Positions 15,105 through 24,136 of a stretch of DNA of 64,000 bases are shown here, piece by piece. A model generated the notes under the pieces. That model was not told the DNA's origin. It saw nothing but the letters and a program-made list of their open reading frames with translations, and searched no databases. This DNA comes from Candidatus Parcubacteria bacterium (lineage in GTDB: Bacteria > Patescibacteriota > Saccharimonadia > Saccharimonadales > Saccharimonadaceae): assembly GCA_023432445.1 (NCBI GenBank), contig JAEYUP010000001.1, forward strand, positions 581,401-645,400, written 5' to 3'. The translations under genes and the position numbers were made by a program. Within the stretch, counting starts at the first letter, position 1. Each line of letters opens with the position of its first letter.

Positions 15105-16385
15105 ATGAGCCGTCGCTGGGGTGGGGGAGACGCATCTTTAGGCGATATAACGGTGCGTAAGCATCGCCCCGACCATTTAATTGCTCTTTACACCGGCATA
15201 CTGATGCTTATAGGTTTGATATTGATTTATGCAATTGGACCGCAGCGCGCCAATGTTTTGAACAGCGTTTTTGGCTACGATTACAGCGATACTTATTTTT
15301 TCTTGAAGCAGGGCGCTAGCTTTTTGTTGGCGGCCAGTTCATTTGTCTTTTTCGCCATCTTCCCGTATCGGTGGGTTTTAAAGCACAGCACCCAGCTGTT
15401 GTCGGTCGGCTTGATAGCCTGCGCAGTCTTGGCCGTGGCTGGATGGGCCGGTTTGGGCATCGCTCTGACTACTAATGGGGCGACTCGGTGGTTTGACCTC
15501 GGCCTGCTAGGAACGCTACAGCCGGCCGAGATACTCAAGTTCGGCGTTTTGGCGTATATGGCCGTCTTTTTGGCTGCTAGGGCCAAGGAGGGCCTGGTGA
15601 ACGACTGGAGGGCCACGCTGATGCCTGTAGGCGTGGTGTCTGCAATAGCCTTACTTTTTGTGATTGTGATTCAAAAAGATCTTGGTACCGGTATCGCTCT
15701 CACTTCTATAGTTGTAACTATGTTGTTTGTGGCTGGTTTAAATCGACGTAATATTGCTATTCTCATAGGCGGGCTGGTGGTGGCTGGTCTGCTTCTGATA
15801 TTTACGTCACCACACCGGGTGGAGAGGGTTGCTACGTACTTAAGGGGTGACGATACGTCTACGACAGATGCCGGTTCGTATCACATCCAGCACGCAAAGA
15901 TTGCTTTAGGTTCTGGCGGTCTGTTCGGAGTTGGCATAGGTAAAAGTGTTCAAGCCTCGGGATACCTTCCGGAAGCTATTAACGACTCGATCTTTGCCAT
16001 ATTTGGTGAGACGTTCGGTTTCTTCGGTTCGATGGCCTTAATCGCGCTATTTGTGGCACTTCTGATGCGTCTACTTAGACTGATGGATCATTTGGTTGAC
16101 GTGCGATTAAAACTTCTAGCTGCTGGTGTCTTCGGTTGGTTCGGTGCGCATGTTATCCTTAATATAGCGGCAATGATCGGTATATTTCCGCTTACGGGTA
16201 TAACCTTACCGCTGATGAGCTATGGTGGTACGAGCATGATATTCATGACGGCCGCACTAGGACTGATTTATCAGCTTTCATCATATACGGTCCATACATC
16301 ACGCATAAAGGAGGAGCAAAGTGAAGATTCTCACCGTCGGCGGGGGCTCAGGGGGCCACGTCACACCAGTCGTAGCCGTTCTTAA
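15105..16385 (+). CDS. ftsW: FtsW/RodA-type SEDS glycosyltransferase
   Basis: 426 aa with about ten transmembrane helices. SEDS proteins polymerise lipid II into glycan strands and pair with a class B PBP, here FtsI. Signatures: RWFDLGLLGTLQPAEILKF (about 127-145) and the C-terminal NIAAMIGIFPLTGITLPLMS. Its start is one base after the mraY stop. The C-terminal tail runs 65 bp into murG in another frame, and the ftsW tail carries the murG Shine-Dalgarno. Confidence 0.93.
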   Translation: MSRRWGGGDASLGDITVRKHRPDHLIALYTGILMLIGLILIYAIGPQRANVLNSVFGYDYSDTYFFLKQGASFLLAASSFVFFAIFPYRWVLKHSTQLLSVGLIACAVLAVAGWAGLGIALTTNGATRWFDLGLLGTLQPAEILKFGVLAYMAVFLAARAKEGLVNDWRATLMPVGVVSAIALLFVIVIQKDLGTGIALTSIVVTMLFVAGLNRRNIAILIGGLVVAGLLLIFTSPHRVERVATYLRGDDTSTTDAGSYHIQHAKIALGSGGLFGVGIGKSVQASGYLPEAINDSIFAIFGETFGFFGSMALIALFVALLMRLLRLMDHLVDVRLKLLAAGVFGWFGAHVILNIAAMIGIFPLTGITLPLMSYGGTSMIFMTAALGLIYQLSSYTVHTSRIKEEQSEDSHRRRGLRGPRHTSRSRS

Positions 16386-17472
16386 AGAACTTCGCGATAT
16401 GCACCCAAGAGTTGAGCTTCGATTTTGGTGCGACCGACACTTTGTTTCTCAAGCTCGGTCCATAGTATCTGCTTACGACGAGTCGATAGTCACACAGACT
16501 ATCGTTTCAGGTAAATTACGGCGCTACCACCACCTTAGCGTTTGGCAACACCTTGCTTGGCCGTCGCTCGTTTTGAAGAATATTCGCGATGCATTTTTGG
16601 TCGGAGTGGGCGTCGTCCAGAGTTTTGTTAAGCTGGTGATTTGGCGACCTGACGCCATTTTTACGAAAGGTGGCTACGTATGTTTGCCGGTGGGAATAGC
16701 GGCTCGGATTTTAAGGATTCCGCTGGTTATTCATGACTCAGACGCGCATCCAGGACTTACAAATAGAATATTATCACGCTGGGCATATGCCATAACAACC
16801 GGTGCGCCGCTGGAGTACTACTCATATCCTAGCGCCAAGTCTACCTATGTAGGTATTCCGATTCATCACGATTTTCATCCCTATACTGAAAAGCAACGTC
16901 AACAGGCCAAGTCGGAATGGGGGATTAGAGGTGATAAGCCACTAGTGGTGGTGACTGGTGGCGGCTTGGGTGCCAAGAGAATCAATGAGGTTGTTAGCGA
17001 AGTATTGTCAAAACTACTACAAACTTACTCAGTGATCTTAGTTGCTGGGGCAGGGCAGTATGATGAGCTTAGGTCCTTACTTCCACCTGATAACGACGAA
17101 TTCCAATTGTACCCATTTATAAATACAATGCCCAGGTTGCTGGCAGCCGCTGACGTAGTCGTAACAAGGGCTGGTGCGACAACTATGCTGGAACTGGCCG
17201 CAACTGGCACGCCGACGATAGTCGTGCCGAACGCCAAGCTTTCTGGTGGTCATCAGGTTAAGAATGCCAAGGTCTACGCCGACGCTGGCGCCGTGAGGGT
17301 TGTTGACGAAGATGAGATGGTAGCCAACCCTGCCTTGCTTGTCGAGGCGGTCAAAAGCGTGGTCGGAGACCCACAGAGGACAAAGAGAATGGTCGGAGCT
17401 TTTCGTAAGTTTGCTAAACCAGACGCCGCTAGACGGGTAGCCGAACGTATCGTTGCGGCCGCGAGGAGATAG
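16321..17472 (+). CDS. murG: UDP-GlcNAc:lipid I N-acetylglucosaminyltransferase MurG
   Basis: 383 aa. Start GTG 16321 is fixed by an excellent AAGGAGG Shine-Dalgarno 6 nt upstream and the N-terminal GGGSGGHVTP loop at residues 7-16. The UDP-GlcNAc site lies in the C-terminal domain (VTRAGATTMLELAATGTPTI). It makes lipid II at the inner membrane face. Slightly longer than E. coli MurG (355), mainly in the N-terminal domain. It overlaps the end of ftsW. Confidence 0.95.
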   Translation: MKILTVGGGSGGHVTPVVAVLKELRDMHPRVELRFWCDRHFVSQARSIVSAYDESIVTQTIVSGKLRRYHHLSVWQHLAWPSLVLKNIRDAFLVGVGVVQSFVKLVIWRPDAIFTKGGYVCLPVGIAARILRIPLVIHDSDAHPGLTNRILSRWAYAITTGAPLEYYSYPSAKSTYVGIPIHHDFHPYTEKQRQQAKSEWGIRGDKPLVVVTGGGLGAKRINEVVSEVLSKLLQTYSVILVAGAGQYDELRSLLPPDNDEFQLYPFINTMPRLLAAADVVVTRAGATTMLELAATGTPTIVVPNAKLSGGHQVKNAKVYADAGAVRVVDEDEMVANPALLVEAVKSVVGDPQRTKRMVGAFRKFAKPDAARRVAERIVAAARR

Positions 17473-17475
17473 CTG

Positions 17476-18345
17476 GTGACAAAAAATGAACAAGATAGGG
17501 ACTATGGGCGTCCATCGGGACAGTTTCGCCGCAACCAAACCTTAAGTGGGGTTCGACGAGATGCTGATGAGGCTTCGCCACGCCACAAGGTGCACCATTT
17601 GACTATGAAGCGTCGAAAAGTTGGTGGTATTTTTTTTGTTGTCATGGCGGTAGTGATTCTGATGGTCATAATCTTAACTCAGCTGACCGCTCAGGTTAAG
17701 TTGGTGGGCACCAGTTCTCAGACGGTTACTTCTTTTGACAGCTATCGAGATGATTATAAAGAGGCTATTAATTCTTACTTTGGCGTCAACCCGGCGCAGC
17801 GCCTTCGATTCTTGCTGAACGAGAACGATCTATCTATATACGTTAGCAACCAGTACCCAGAGGTGTCATCGCTTAAAATTACAGGTGTTAGTAACGCCGT
17901 CGAGTCCGAGTTTACGGTCAAGTTCCGCGAACCTGTGGCAGGCTGGGAAATAGATGGGGTTCAGTACTACGTCGACACCGAAGGGGTGGTTTTTGAAAGG
18001 AATTTCTACCCTAAACCATCGGTCAAGATTGTGGACGAAAGTAGCGCCGGCTCAGAGGAGGGGACAGTAGTGGCTAGTAAACGATTGCTAGGGTTTGTCG
18101 GTAGAGTAGTCTCGTTAAGCGAGGGTAGGGGATACACCGTTACTAAGGTGGTGTTACCGAGAGATACCACTAGAAGGCTTGATGTGAGTCTGAAGAATGT
18201 TCGCCCAGTTGTAAGGTTTGCTGTGGATAGGGCGGTGGGGGAGCAGGTGAGCGATATGACTCGTTCGCTGGATTATTTAAAAAGTCACGGCATCCGTCCG
18301 TCATACTTGGACGTGCGCGTTAGTGGACGCGTGGTGTATAGATAA
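17476..18345 (+). CDS. ftsQ: FtsQ/DivIB-like cell division protein
   Basis: 289 aa from GTG 17476, 3 bp after murG. A polar, Arg-rich cytoplasmic tail (1-48), one transmembrane helix (about 50-72: GGIFFVVMAVVILMVIILTQ), then a POTRA-like region (about 80-150) and a beta domain. This is the FtsQ/DivIB architecture, with the expected position at the end of a reduced division cluster. ftsA and ftsZ do not follow. The sequence is divergent, so the call leans on architecture and context. Confidence 0.8.
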   Translation: MTKNEQDRDYGRPSGQFRRNQTLSGVRRDADEASPRHKVHHLTMKRRKVGGIFFVVMAVVILMVIILTQLTAQVKLVGTSSQTVTSFDSYRDDYKEAINSYFGVNPAQRLRFLLNENDLSIYVSNQYPEVSSLKITGVSNAVESEFTVKFREPVAGWEIDGVQYYVDTEGVVFERNFYPKPSVKIVDESSAGSEEGTVVASKRLLGFVGRVVSLSEGRGYTVTKVVLPRDTTRRLDVSLKNVRPVVRFAVDRAVGEQVSDMTRSLDYLKSHGIRPSYLDVRVSGRVVYR

Positions 18346-19063
18346 CCCAAGCCTTGGCAGTCGCTGGCGCTAGTTGCTGAAAACTTGGTACTCTCTTCCC
18401 CTCCTTTTGTCGGTAGTCATGTTCTATTTATGTTCTAGTTTATATTTCATGAAAATAAATATTTTATAACCGAATGTAGTGATAGTCAAATATAGCCAGG
18501 GAGTGATGGTAGAGAAGAGTCGTGAAATAATTTATGAATAAAGTCAAATAAAGCTACAATCATAATGATGTGGAAAAGTCTAAGGCTTTACTGCGGCAAG
18601 TATAAAGATCGTTATAGCTCATTACAGCAGTGTTGCGATAATAGTAAATCACAATTACAGGTGTTATTGCGGTCTGTTCGGCAGAGTATCCCCTGCAGTA
18701 GAGGTATGAGCATTCATCTTTGTTTTATATAATGCATGTCGTAAAAGATATATTGTGCGACGTTAAGACTATCAATAAAACATGATTACTTATGCCTTCT
18801 CTTTTGCTTGGTTGTCGCAGATTTTTGCCTACTGCCCTGCGTTTGATCTTATTTATGCGCTCACCCTCTCGCACTCGTTCTTTGTTTTGGCCTGGCTTGG
18901 TCTTGGCTGGTTTTTGGTCTCTCAGTCCGTTTTTCCATTTAACAGGGGTCATAAGGGGTGGCTATAGGGGTGCCACCTCTGTTAACGAGTATCGTGATGT
19001 TCTATATTTGTTCGGTACTAATTCAAGACTTATAGTATGAAAGTGAGTAGATGGGGTGGGTAC
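18346..19063. other. AT-rich stretch with no convincing gene
   Basis: About 720 bp after ftsQ. The first 400 bp are clearly AT-richer than the flanks and full of stops in all frames. Short overlapping ORFs from 18725 to 19040 occur on both strands, but their products (Trp/Phe/Leu-rich or Lys/Arg-rich) look like noise. A TATAAT at about 18726-18731 and the GATATATTG region could be a promoter for a small RNA, but no terminator pairs with it. I support no gene here. Confidence 0.5.
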
Positions 19064-19098
19064 GGCGGCGAGAGGCTAATGATACACCTCTCGCCGCC
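19064..19098. terminator. 12-bp GC hairpin downstream of the 166-aa minus-strand gene
   Basis: GGCGGCGAGAGG pairs perfectly with CCTCTCGCCGCC around an 11-nt loop. TTT follows on the plus strand only. Confidence 0.65.
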
Positions 19099-19110
19099 TT
19101 TAGCAGCGCA

Positions 19111-19611
19111 TCAGGTCTTGCGACCCATGATCTCATCCGCGAAGCGATACATCCGCCTGTTCTGCTTACCGATGATCGTCGCCGTGATGAGTTCGTTGCG
19201 ACGAACAGCCAGTCTTCGGCTCCACGACGCGCCGTGAGTCCAAGGTCCTGAAGTGACTACTCCAAACTTTTGGATCAACTCAGCGTCGCTGTAGAGCATG
19301 TCGAAGCGGTGCTTGTGACGAAATCTGTCGATTCTCGACCTTTTTCTACGAGCCGTGGCCACGATGTCTCGGACTATGAGAGAGATTGTCTCTTCATTCG
19401 CCTTGCTCGGTACATCCTTAACAATGGCGTTGAAGAGCCGGACTGCCTTCTCGGTCGCTTGGATAGACGTCGCCGTCCGAACTAGCTCGTTCACGTTTTC
19501 GTAGCTACACAGCCACCCTATGCCTTCGACAAACGGGGACTTTGTGCTCCCGGAGTTGCGCATGAAGTATAGGCTTCTGCTGATTTTTGCATACAGCTCA
19601 GCACCAGACAT
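19111..19611 (-). CDS. Hypothetical protein, 166 aa
   Basis: I take ATG 19611 (MSGAELYAKI), preceded by GATGGGAAAG, as the start; the frame is open 10 codons further. It is soluble and helical, with a strongly basic middle (ATARRKRSRIDRFRHKHRF) and a basic C-terminus, which hints at nucleic-acid or membrane-surface contact. The N-terminal ~90 residues are helical with no motif I can name. It stands alone next to the AT-rich region and a GC hairpin. Family not recognised. Confidence 0.6.
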   Translation of the reverse strand: MSGAELYAKISRSLYFMRNSGSTKSPFVEGIGWLCSYENVNELVRTATSIQATEKAVRLFNAIVKDVPSKANEETISLIVRDIVATARRKRSRIDRFRHKHRFDMLYSDAELIQKFGVVTSGPWTHGASWSRRLAVRRNELITATIIGKQNRRMYRFADEIMGRKT

Positions 19612-19687
19612 GTTAACTTTCCCATCTACTCTTGAACACACGGGCGTGCGTTCATGCGTTTATTACATCATAAAGAAAATAGTATGT

Positions 19688-22345
19688 CTAGTTTTGTGTA
19701 GCTGAGGGTGGGCTGTTTTCTCCAGTGGGCCCAGCTGGCTTGCGCTTTCGGACACGCTTGCGCTTCTTTTTCACGGGCTCTTTGCCATTGTTGCTCTGTG
19801 TGGCAGTGGCTTCGGTCGCGCCATGAACCTTCAGAAAGCCTTCCGGAGCGTCTACCAGCTGGCCGACGGCTTTGGCGCCGGCATCGACTGGCCAGAGCCG
19901 CTCTTGGGATTTTGATTGTACTGGAGCTTGCTGTTGTTGGGTCTGTTGCTGCGAGGCGAGGACGCGCTCGTTGATCTCTTGCTCGACTTCGGCCCGTGAA
20001 CGGCTGTAAAGACGTCGGGTATTTTCGATTATCCGACCAGAGTTGTCTATCTGTTCTGGAGGCAGTTCAAGGGTGCGGGCGCTAAATGCCGGCGCTTTCT
20101 CACCATTGATAACCATGTTAATAACAAAGTTTCGGTTGTGCATTTGCAGTAAGTCCCCTGCTTCGAACTGTGGCTCAAACTGCTTGGATAGAATCGGTGC
20201 GTCGTCGGCTGACACACGGAATGATACCATAGTGCCAACGTTACCGAAGACGGCGTCACGGACGGTGTCGGTCATCTGGGAAATGTACTGGTTGGCGACG
20301 GTGAGGTTAAGGCCGTATTTGCGCGCCTCAGATAGAATAGTGGCAAATGAGTCGGTGGCGAAGTTTTGAAACTCGTCTACGTAGAGGTAGAATGGCCGGC
20401 GGTCGGCGATGTTCGGGATGTTGCTGCGGCTCATGGCGGCTAATTGAATCTTGGTGACGAGAAATGAACCGAGGATAGCAGCGTTGTCCTCGCCTATTAA
20501 ACCTTTAGACAGGTTGACGATAAGGATCTTGCCCTCGTCCATTATTTGACGGATGTTGAAGGTTGATTTTGGCTGACCGATGATGTTACGGATGGTCGGG
20601 TTGGCGGTGAAAGCGCCCACCTTGTTGAGCACTGGGGCGATGGCCTCGGCCTGGAATTTATCGTTCCAGCTGGCGAACTCGACGTTCCAGAACTGTAGTA
20701 CGACAGTGTCTTTACAGTAACTTAATGTTTCTTTGCGGAACTTTTTGTCGGTTAGCATGCGGGTGATGTCGAGCATGGTGGTTTCTGGTCTGTCTAACAG
20801 CGCCAATATGGTGTAACGCAGGATGTACTCGAGACGTGGTCCCCAACTTTCGCCGAACATTCGCTTAAGAACGCCGATGACTTCGGAGCTGATATTGTTT
20901 TTGAAATTCGGGTCAATTACCTCTAGGGGGTTAAACCCGAGCGGAAAGGCGGTGTCTGCCGGGTTAAAGTAAACGACATCGTTCAAGCGGCTGCCTGGTA
21001 TGAATCTCATGTTGTCGACGGCGAAGTCGCCATGGGGGTCGATAACGGCGTAGCCTTGGCCGTGAAATATATCGCTAAGCGCGAATAGCTCCAGTAGCCC
21101 TGACTTCCCTGCCCCGGTTTGTCCAATGATGTAAACGTGACGTGACCGATCTGTCCGCAGCATGCCAAACTGATGGTTTATGCCGCGAAAGTTGGTTAGA
21201 CCAAAAGCACTAATGTTCTCGTCGATCGCTGGGTTGCCGGTTATGATCGGTAGCTTTGAAGGGGGCTCGGCAGTTTTAGAGGAGGCCCAGACAATGTTTG
21301 GGGTCTCAACGTTGGTGTGCGGTAAGTGGAATACGCTAGCCAGCTCTTCAATATTTAGAACAAAACCTTTACCGCCAAAGGTGCGAAGACGATACGGTGT
21401 TAAGTCTTCTTTGTTGAAGCTCGGCGATGAAATCTTGAAACCGTTCAGGTTGGTGCTGTTGAACTGTTTGAAGGTTCCGACAATCGCCTGCATTTGCTGG
21501 CGGGCGCTAGCCTGACTTTCACCTAGGTAGGCAACGCGGATCTTGACTTCATAACCAAGCTTAGTGGCTTTCTTTTCTGCCTCGGCTATGCGAGTTTTTT
21601 CACGATCAGAAAGCTCTCTGACTGTAGTACTTGCCCCTGCTTCCGGTGGTCGCCATAGCGCCTCAAAGAACTGAGCAAACCAAGATGTGCTGATGGTTTG
21701 ACTACCGCCGTTTTTAACTTTCTTTATCCAGCGCTCGGATGTCTTGTGCCAGTCATCAGCCACTGGTCGGACTAAAATCTGAACCCATATTTCTTCGCCA
21801 GTTGCTTCAAGTTTTGCTAGTGTCCCAGTGATACCGGCCAATGGGTCTACCTCGAAGCTTTGGAAGGTTTTGATCGGTAGAACCTCGTGGTCGGTAAGGG
21901 TTATCTCGGCGGTGTGAACAATACTGTGATGACGTTCGTGAGCTACGTAGTCTTCGCTAGCGTCTCGTATCTGTACTGTCGGGTACTGCGAGTATACCTG
22001 CCCTTCTACGAAGCTGCGAAGGTGTTTAGGTACCCAGACGTAAAATCGGATCTGTCCGCTGACGGACGCAAACTCAAAGCTAAGATGTTCCTGTATGCCA
22101 CCGTTTTCGCGTAGCTCTAGTTTATCTCTTAGAATACCGTGTAAGCTGGCAAACATTTGCTCGGCGGCTAACTCTTTTTTGTCGTTAGTTTTTGGTATTT
22201 CAAGGATGAGGAGGTCGCTCTCGGTACTTAGTAGGGCGTCGACTCGTCGCCAGTTGCGCCATGCCAGCACGGCAAATAAAATTACTAGCGGTAACCATAT
22301 GTACCATTGGAGGAAAATAGCGATAGTGTTAGTGATGATATCCAT
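19688..22345 (-). CDS. VirD4/TraD-like (HerA-FtsK superfamily) membrane ATPase
   Basis: 885 aa. One or two N-terminal transmembrane helices (about 6-28, WYIWLPLVILFAVLAW), then a ~350-residue lead-in domain. Walker A is IIGQTGAGKSG (near 400) and Walker B LYVDEFQNF (near 655), followed by SEARKYGLNLTVANQYISQM, typical of type IV secretion coupling proteins and TraG/TraD-type ATPases. The last 60 residues are Gln-rich then very basic (KKKRKRVRKRK). No relaxase or VirB genes are nearby. Proteins like this are widespread in CPR genomes and may pump DNA or serve the envelope; the substrate is unknown. Confidence 0.8.
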   Translation of the reverse strand: MDIITNTIAIFLQWYIWLPLVILFAVLAWRNWRRVDALLSTESDLLILEIPKTNDKKELAAEQMFASLHGILRDKLELRENGGIQEHLSFEFASVSGQIRFYVWVPKHLRSFVEGQVYSQYPTVQIRDASEDYVAHERHHSIVHTAEITLTDHEVLPIKTFQSFEVDPLAGITGTLAKLEATGEEIWVQILVRPVADDWHKTSERWIKKVKNGGSQTISTSWFAQFFEALWRPPEAGASTTVRELSDREKTRIAEAEKKATKLGYEVKIRVAYLGESQASARQQMQAIVGTFKQFNSTNLNGFKISSPSFNKEDLTPYRLRTFGGKGFVLNIEELASVFHLPHTNVETPNIVWASSKTAEPPSKLPIITGNPAIDENISAFGLTNFRGINHQFGMLRTDRSRHVYIIGQTGAGKSGLLELFALSDIFHGQGYAVIDPHGDFAVDNMRFIPGSRLNDVVYFNPADTAFPLGFNPLEVIDPNFKNNISSEVIGVLKRMFGESWGPRLEYILRYTILALLDRPETTMLDITRMLTDKKFRKETLSYCKDTVVLQFWNVEFASWNDKFQAEAIAPVLNKVGAFTANPTIRNIIGQPKSTFNIRQIMDEGKILIVNLSKGLIGEDNAAILGSFLVTKIQLAAMSRSNIPNIADRRPFYLYVDEFQNFATDSFATILSEARKYGLNLTVANQYISQMTDTVRDAVFGNVGTMVSFRVSADDAPILSKQFEPQFEAGDLLQMHNRNFVINMVINGEKAPAFSARTLELPPEQIDNSGRIIENTRRLYSRSRAEVEQEINERVLASQQQTQQQQAPVQSKSQERLWPVDAGAKAVGQLVDAPEGFLKVHGATEATATQSNNGKEPVKKKRKRVRKRKPAGPTGENSPPSATQN

Positions 22346-22414
22346 ACTGTCTATGTTATTCTCTCACCTCTGGGGCTATCTGGCAACCACCTCAAGGTTT
22401 TGCTTATGAAAAAC

Positions 22415-23467
22415 TTAAGCTTCGTCGGCGAGAACGTAGGTTGCCTTTGCGACTCGTTTGAACTGCGGCTTGCTCTGAAGGTTTAGCAGAATAGTAGTTT
22501 CTTTAACTTGACGGCTTTTAAGGACACGTTTGACAATCTCGTCGCGGTGAAGCGGCTCTTTGGCATCTTTAAGTACCTTGCTGATAATGTCGCTGACAGT
22601 TCCTTTGCTGTATCCCCAATCTTTTAGGGCGTAGATACCGCGGCCTATTAGAACAAATCTTTTATCTTTGATTAATTCGTTGTGAATAGCTTGGGTAGTA
22701 ACATCTTTACGCTTGAAAGAACTGTCCTTGATGGCTTTGGCGATATCTGAAAAGTGCATAGGCTTTTTGTTGTCAGAAAGAATCACAAAAATCTTGTCTC
22801 GGATGTTCTTTGGATTGACGGTTGGCCACTTAGCTAGTCCCCAGCTTCCCTTAAGGTGGGCCAAAGCTTTGCTGACACTGGCTAGTGCGCCGATTTGTGA
22901 AGGGTGCTCGTAGCTTAGAGCGTCGAAAAGTTGGTCAACGGTTTGTGGTACGCCCTGTTCCTTGATGGTAACAACAACTTCGTCGACTCGGCTACGCAAC
23001 TTCTTTTCGTCGCCGTAGTCCGCGATCGCCACCGCCTGGAAATAATGGTCGTTTTCGTCGAGAACGGTAAGGCCTGGCGCTAGCGTAGCGATGAAAGCGA
23101 CGTGGGCGCGTTGCTTGGCGTCGGCTTTGTTGCCGTAGATAGTGTCGGCGAGGTCCTGGGTACGCGCGACTCGGCCCATTTCGCTAAGAGTACGAACGAA
23201 GACTTTTTCTAGCTGGGCGATGACATCAGTCTTGCCTTCCTCGGCAGCTGTTTTAAGTCGGATTAAGATAGCCTTTTCTAGCTGACGGACGCGCTCTCTA
23301 GTGATGCCAAGGAGTTCGCCGATTTGTTCTAGAGTTTCGCGGCGGTCATAAAGGCCAAAGCGCCTAGTGATGATTTCACGTTCTCGTTCTTGGTCTACAA
23401 GAGAGACGATGTCTGTTACACCTGCTTCGAGGTCAATCATCTGCTTTGGTTCACTGGCGTCGGTCAT
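22415..23467 (-). CDS. Sigma-70 region 4-like HTH fused to HARE-HTH domains
   Basis: 350 aa. Residues ~30-75 match sigma region 4.2: REREIITRRFGLYDRRE then LEQIGELLGITRERVRQLE, the -35-reading helix-turn-helix. There is no region 2, so it cannot melt a -10 by itself. The rest contains two or three winged-helix modules of the HARE-HTH type (about 95-160, 215-285 and 290-350; e.g. PLHRDEIVKRVLKSRQVKET), the fold of the RNA polymerase delta subunit. The gene has a perfect consensus promoter. It could be an RNA-polymerase-associated regulator; the exact role is not known to me. Confidence 0.75.
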   Translation of the reverse strand: MTDASEPKQMIDLEAGVTDIVSLVDQEREREIITRRFGLYDRRETLEQIGELLGITRERVRQLEKAILIRLKTAAEEGKTDVIAQLEKVFVRTLSEMGRVARTQDLADTIYGNKADAKQRAHVAFIATLAPGLTVLDENDHYFQAVAIADYGDEKKLRSRVDEVVVTIKEQGVPQTVDQLFDALSYEHPSQIGALASVSKALAHLKGSWGLAKWPTVNPKNIRDKIFVILSDNKKPMHFSDIAKAIKDSSFKRKDVTTQAIHNELIKDKRFVLIGRGIYALKDWGYSKGTVSDIISKVLKDAKEPLHRDEIVKRVLKSRQVKETTILLNLQSKPQFKRVAKATYVLADEA

Positions 23468-23534
23468 ACGGTCGTCCGTTTCCTTCTTCCTGCCACACCC
23501 GAGGATTATTCAATTTTATAAACTGTATCTCTTG

Positions 23535-23563
23535 ATTATATAACTTTATACCATCAATGTCAA
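23535..23563 (-). promoter_or_regulatory. Perfect promoter TTGACA-N17-TATAAT of the sigma4/HARE gene
   Basis: The -35 is 23558-23563 and the -10 is 23535-23540 on the minus strand. The predicted leader is about 60 nt. Confidence 0.85.
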
Positions 23564-23632
23564 ACAGTTTATCTGATAGCTTCATTATAGCATGAAATGG
23601 ACGGCCGTTGTAAATAGTGGTATTAGAAATGG

Positions 23633-23657
23633 AAAAGGACGACATCGCTGTCGTCCT
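23633..23657 (-). terminator. Intrinsic terminator of the 128-aa membrane-protein gene
   Basis: On the minus strand AGGACGACA, loop GCGA, TGTCGTCCT, then TTTT. Nine perfect pairs. Confidence 0.85.
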
Positions 23658-23676
23658 AGTCCCTGGGCAACTCCTC

Positions 23677-24063
23677 CTATCTAGGTGGTTTTTCCAAGGT
23701 GTCACCGCGAGGTGAATCCTCAAGCGGTCGAGGCTGTTTAGCCAACTTCTTTTTTCTTCGCCTGGCCCGGATTTTGCGGAGAGCCTTGAAGAAGTAATAC
23801 AATCCTGCAGAATAGAACATCAACAGGACTAGGAATACTACTCCGCTCTCTCCATTCAACCGTGATGATATCATCAAGAACATCACCCAGGCCGTTCCAC
23901 TGCAAAGAAAGAAGCTGGCCGCCAGATCCCATCCAGGGTGCTGTTTTTCCATGCCAGCTATAACGACTCCGAATGCTATCAGTAGACCAGCGATCACCCA
24001 AAATGGGTCTAGGACTAGCCTGTCTGGTATGGACTGAATGGAGCCGACAGATAAAACGAACAT
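23677..24063 (-). CDS. Small multi-pass membrane protein, 128 aa
   Basis: Three to four hydrophobic helices (about 18-40, 48-66, 72-92) and a very basic, Pro-containing C-terminal tail (ARRRKKKLAKQPRP), so the tail should be cytoplasmic. AAAGG lies about 9-10 nt before ATG 24063. It is a single-gene unit: own TTGACT-N17-TATAAA promoter upstream and perfect terminator downstream. No known family. Confidence 0.65.
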   Translation of the reverse strand: MFVLSVGSIQSIPDRLVLDPFWVIAGLLIAFGVVIAGMEKQHPGWDLAASFFLCSGTAWVMFLMISSRLNGESGVVFLVLLMFYSAGLYYFFKALRKIRARRRKKKLAKQPRPLEDSPRGDTLEKPPR

Positions 24064-24104
24064 TCTCCACTACCTTTCTCTGTAGGCCGAGGGAAATGTT
24101 ACTA

Positions 24105-24133
24105 TTTATACAGTTTTATCTGAGGTAAGTCAA
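24105..24133 (-). promoter_or_regulatory. Promoter TTGACT-N17-TATAAA of the small membrane-protein gene
   Basis: The -35 complement is at 24128-24133 and the -10 complement at 24105-24110; spacing is exactly 17. Confidence 0.75.
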
Positions 24134-24136
24134 GGC

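Noticed and set aside
18725..19040. Overlapping short ORFs on both strands after ftsQ
   Set aside because: Composition looks like translated AT-rich noise; there is no ribosome site and no family resemblance.
23451..23723. 90-aa minus-strand ORF upstream of the sigma4/HARE gene
   Set aside because: It spans a perfect intrinsic terminator and a perfect promoter, so it is non-coding control sequence.
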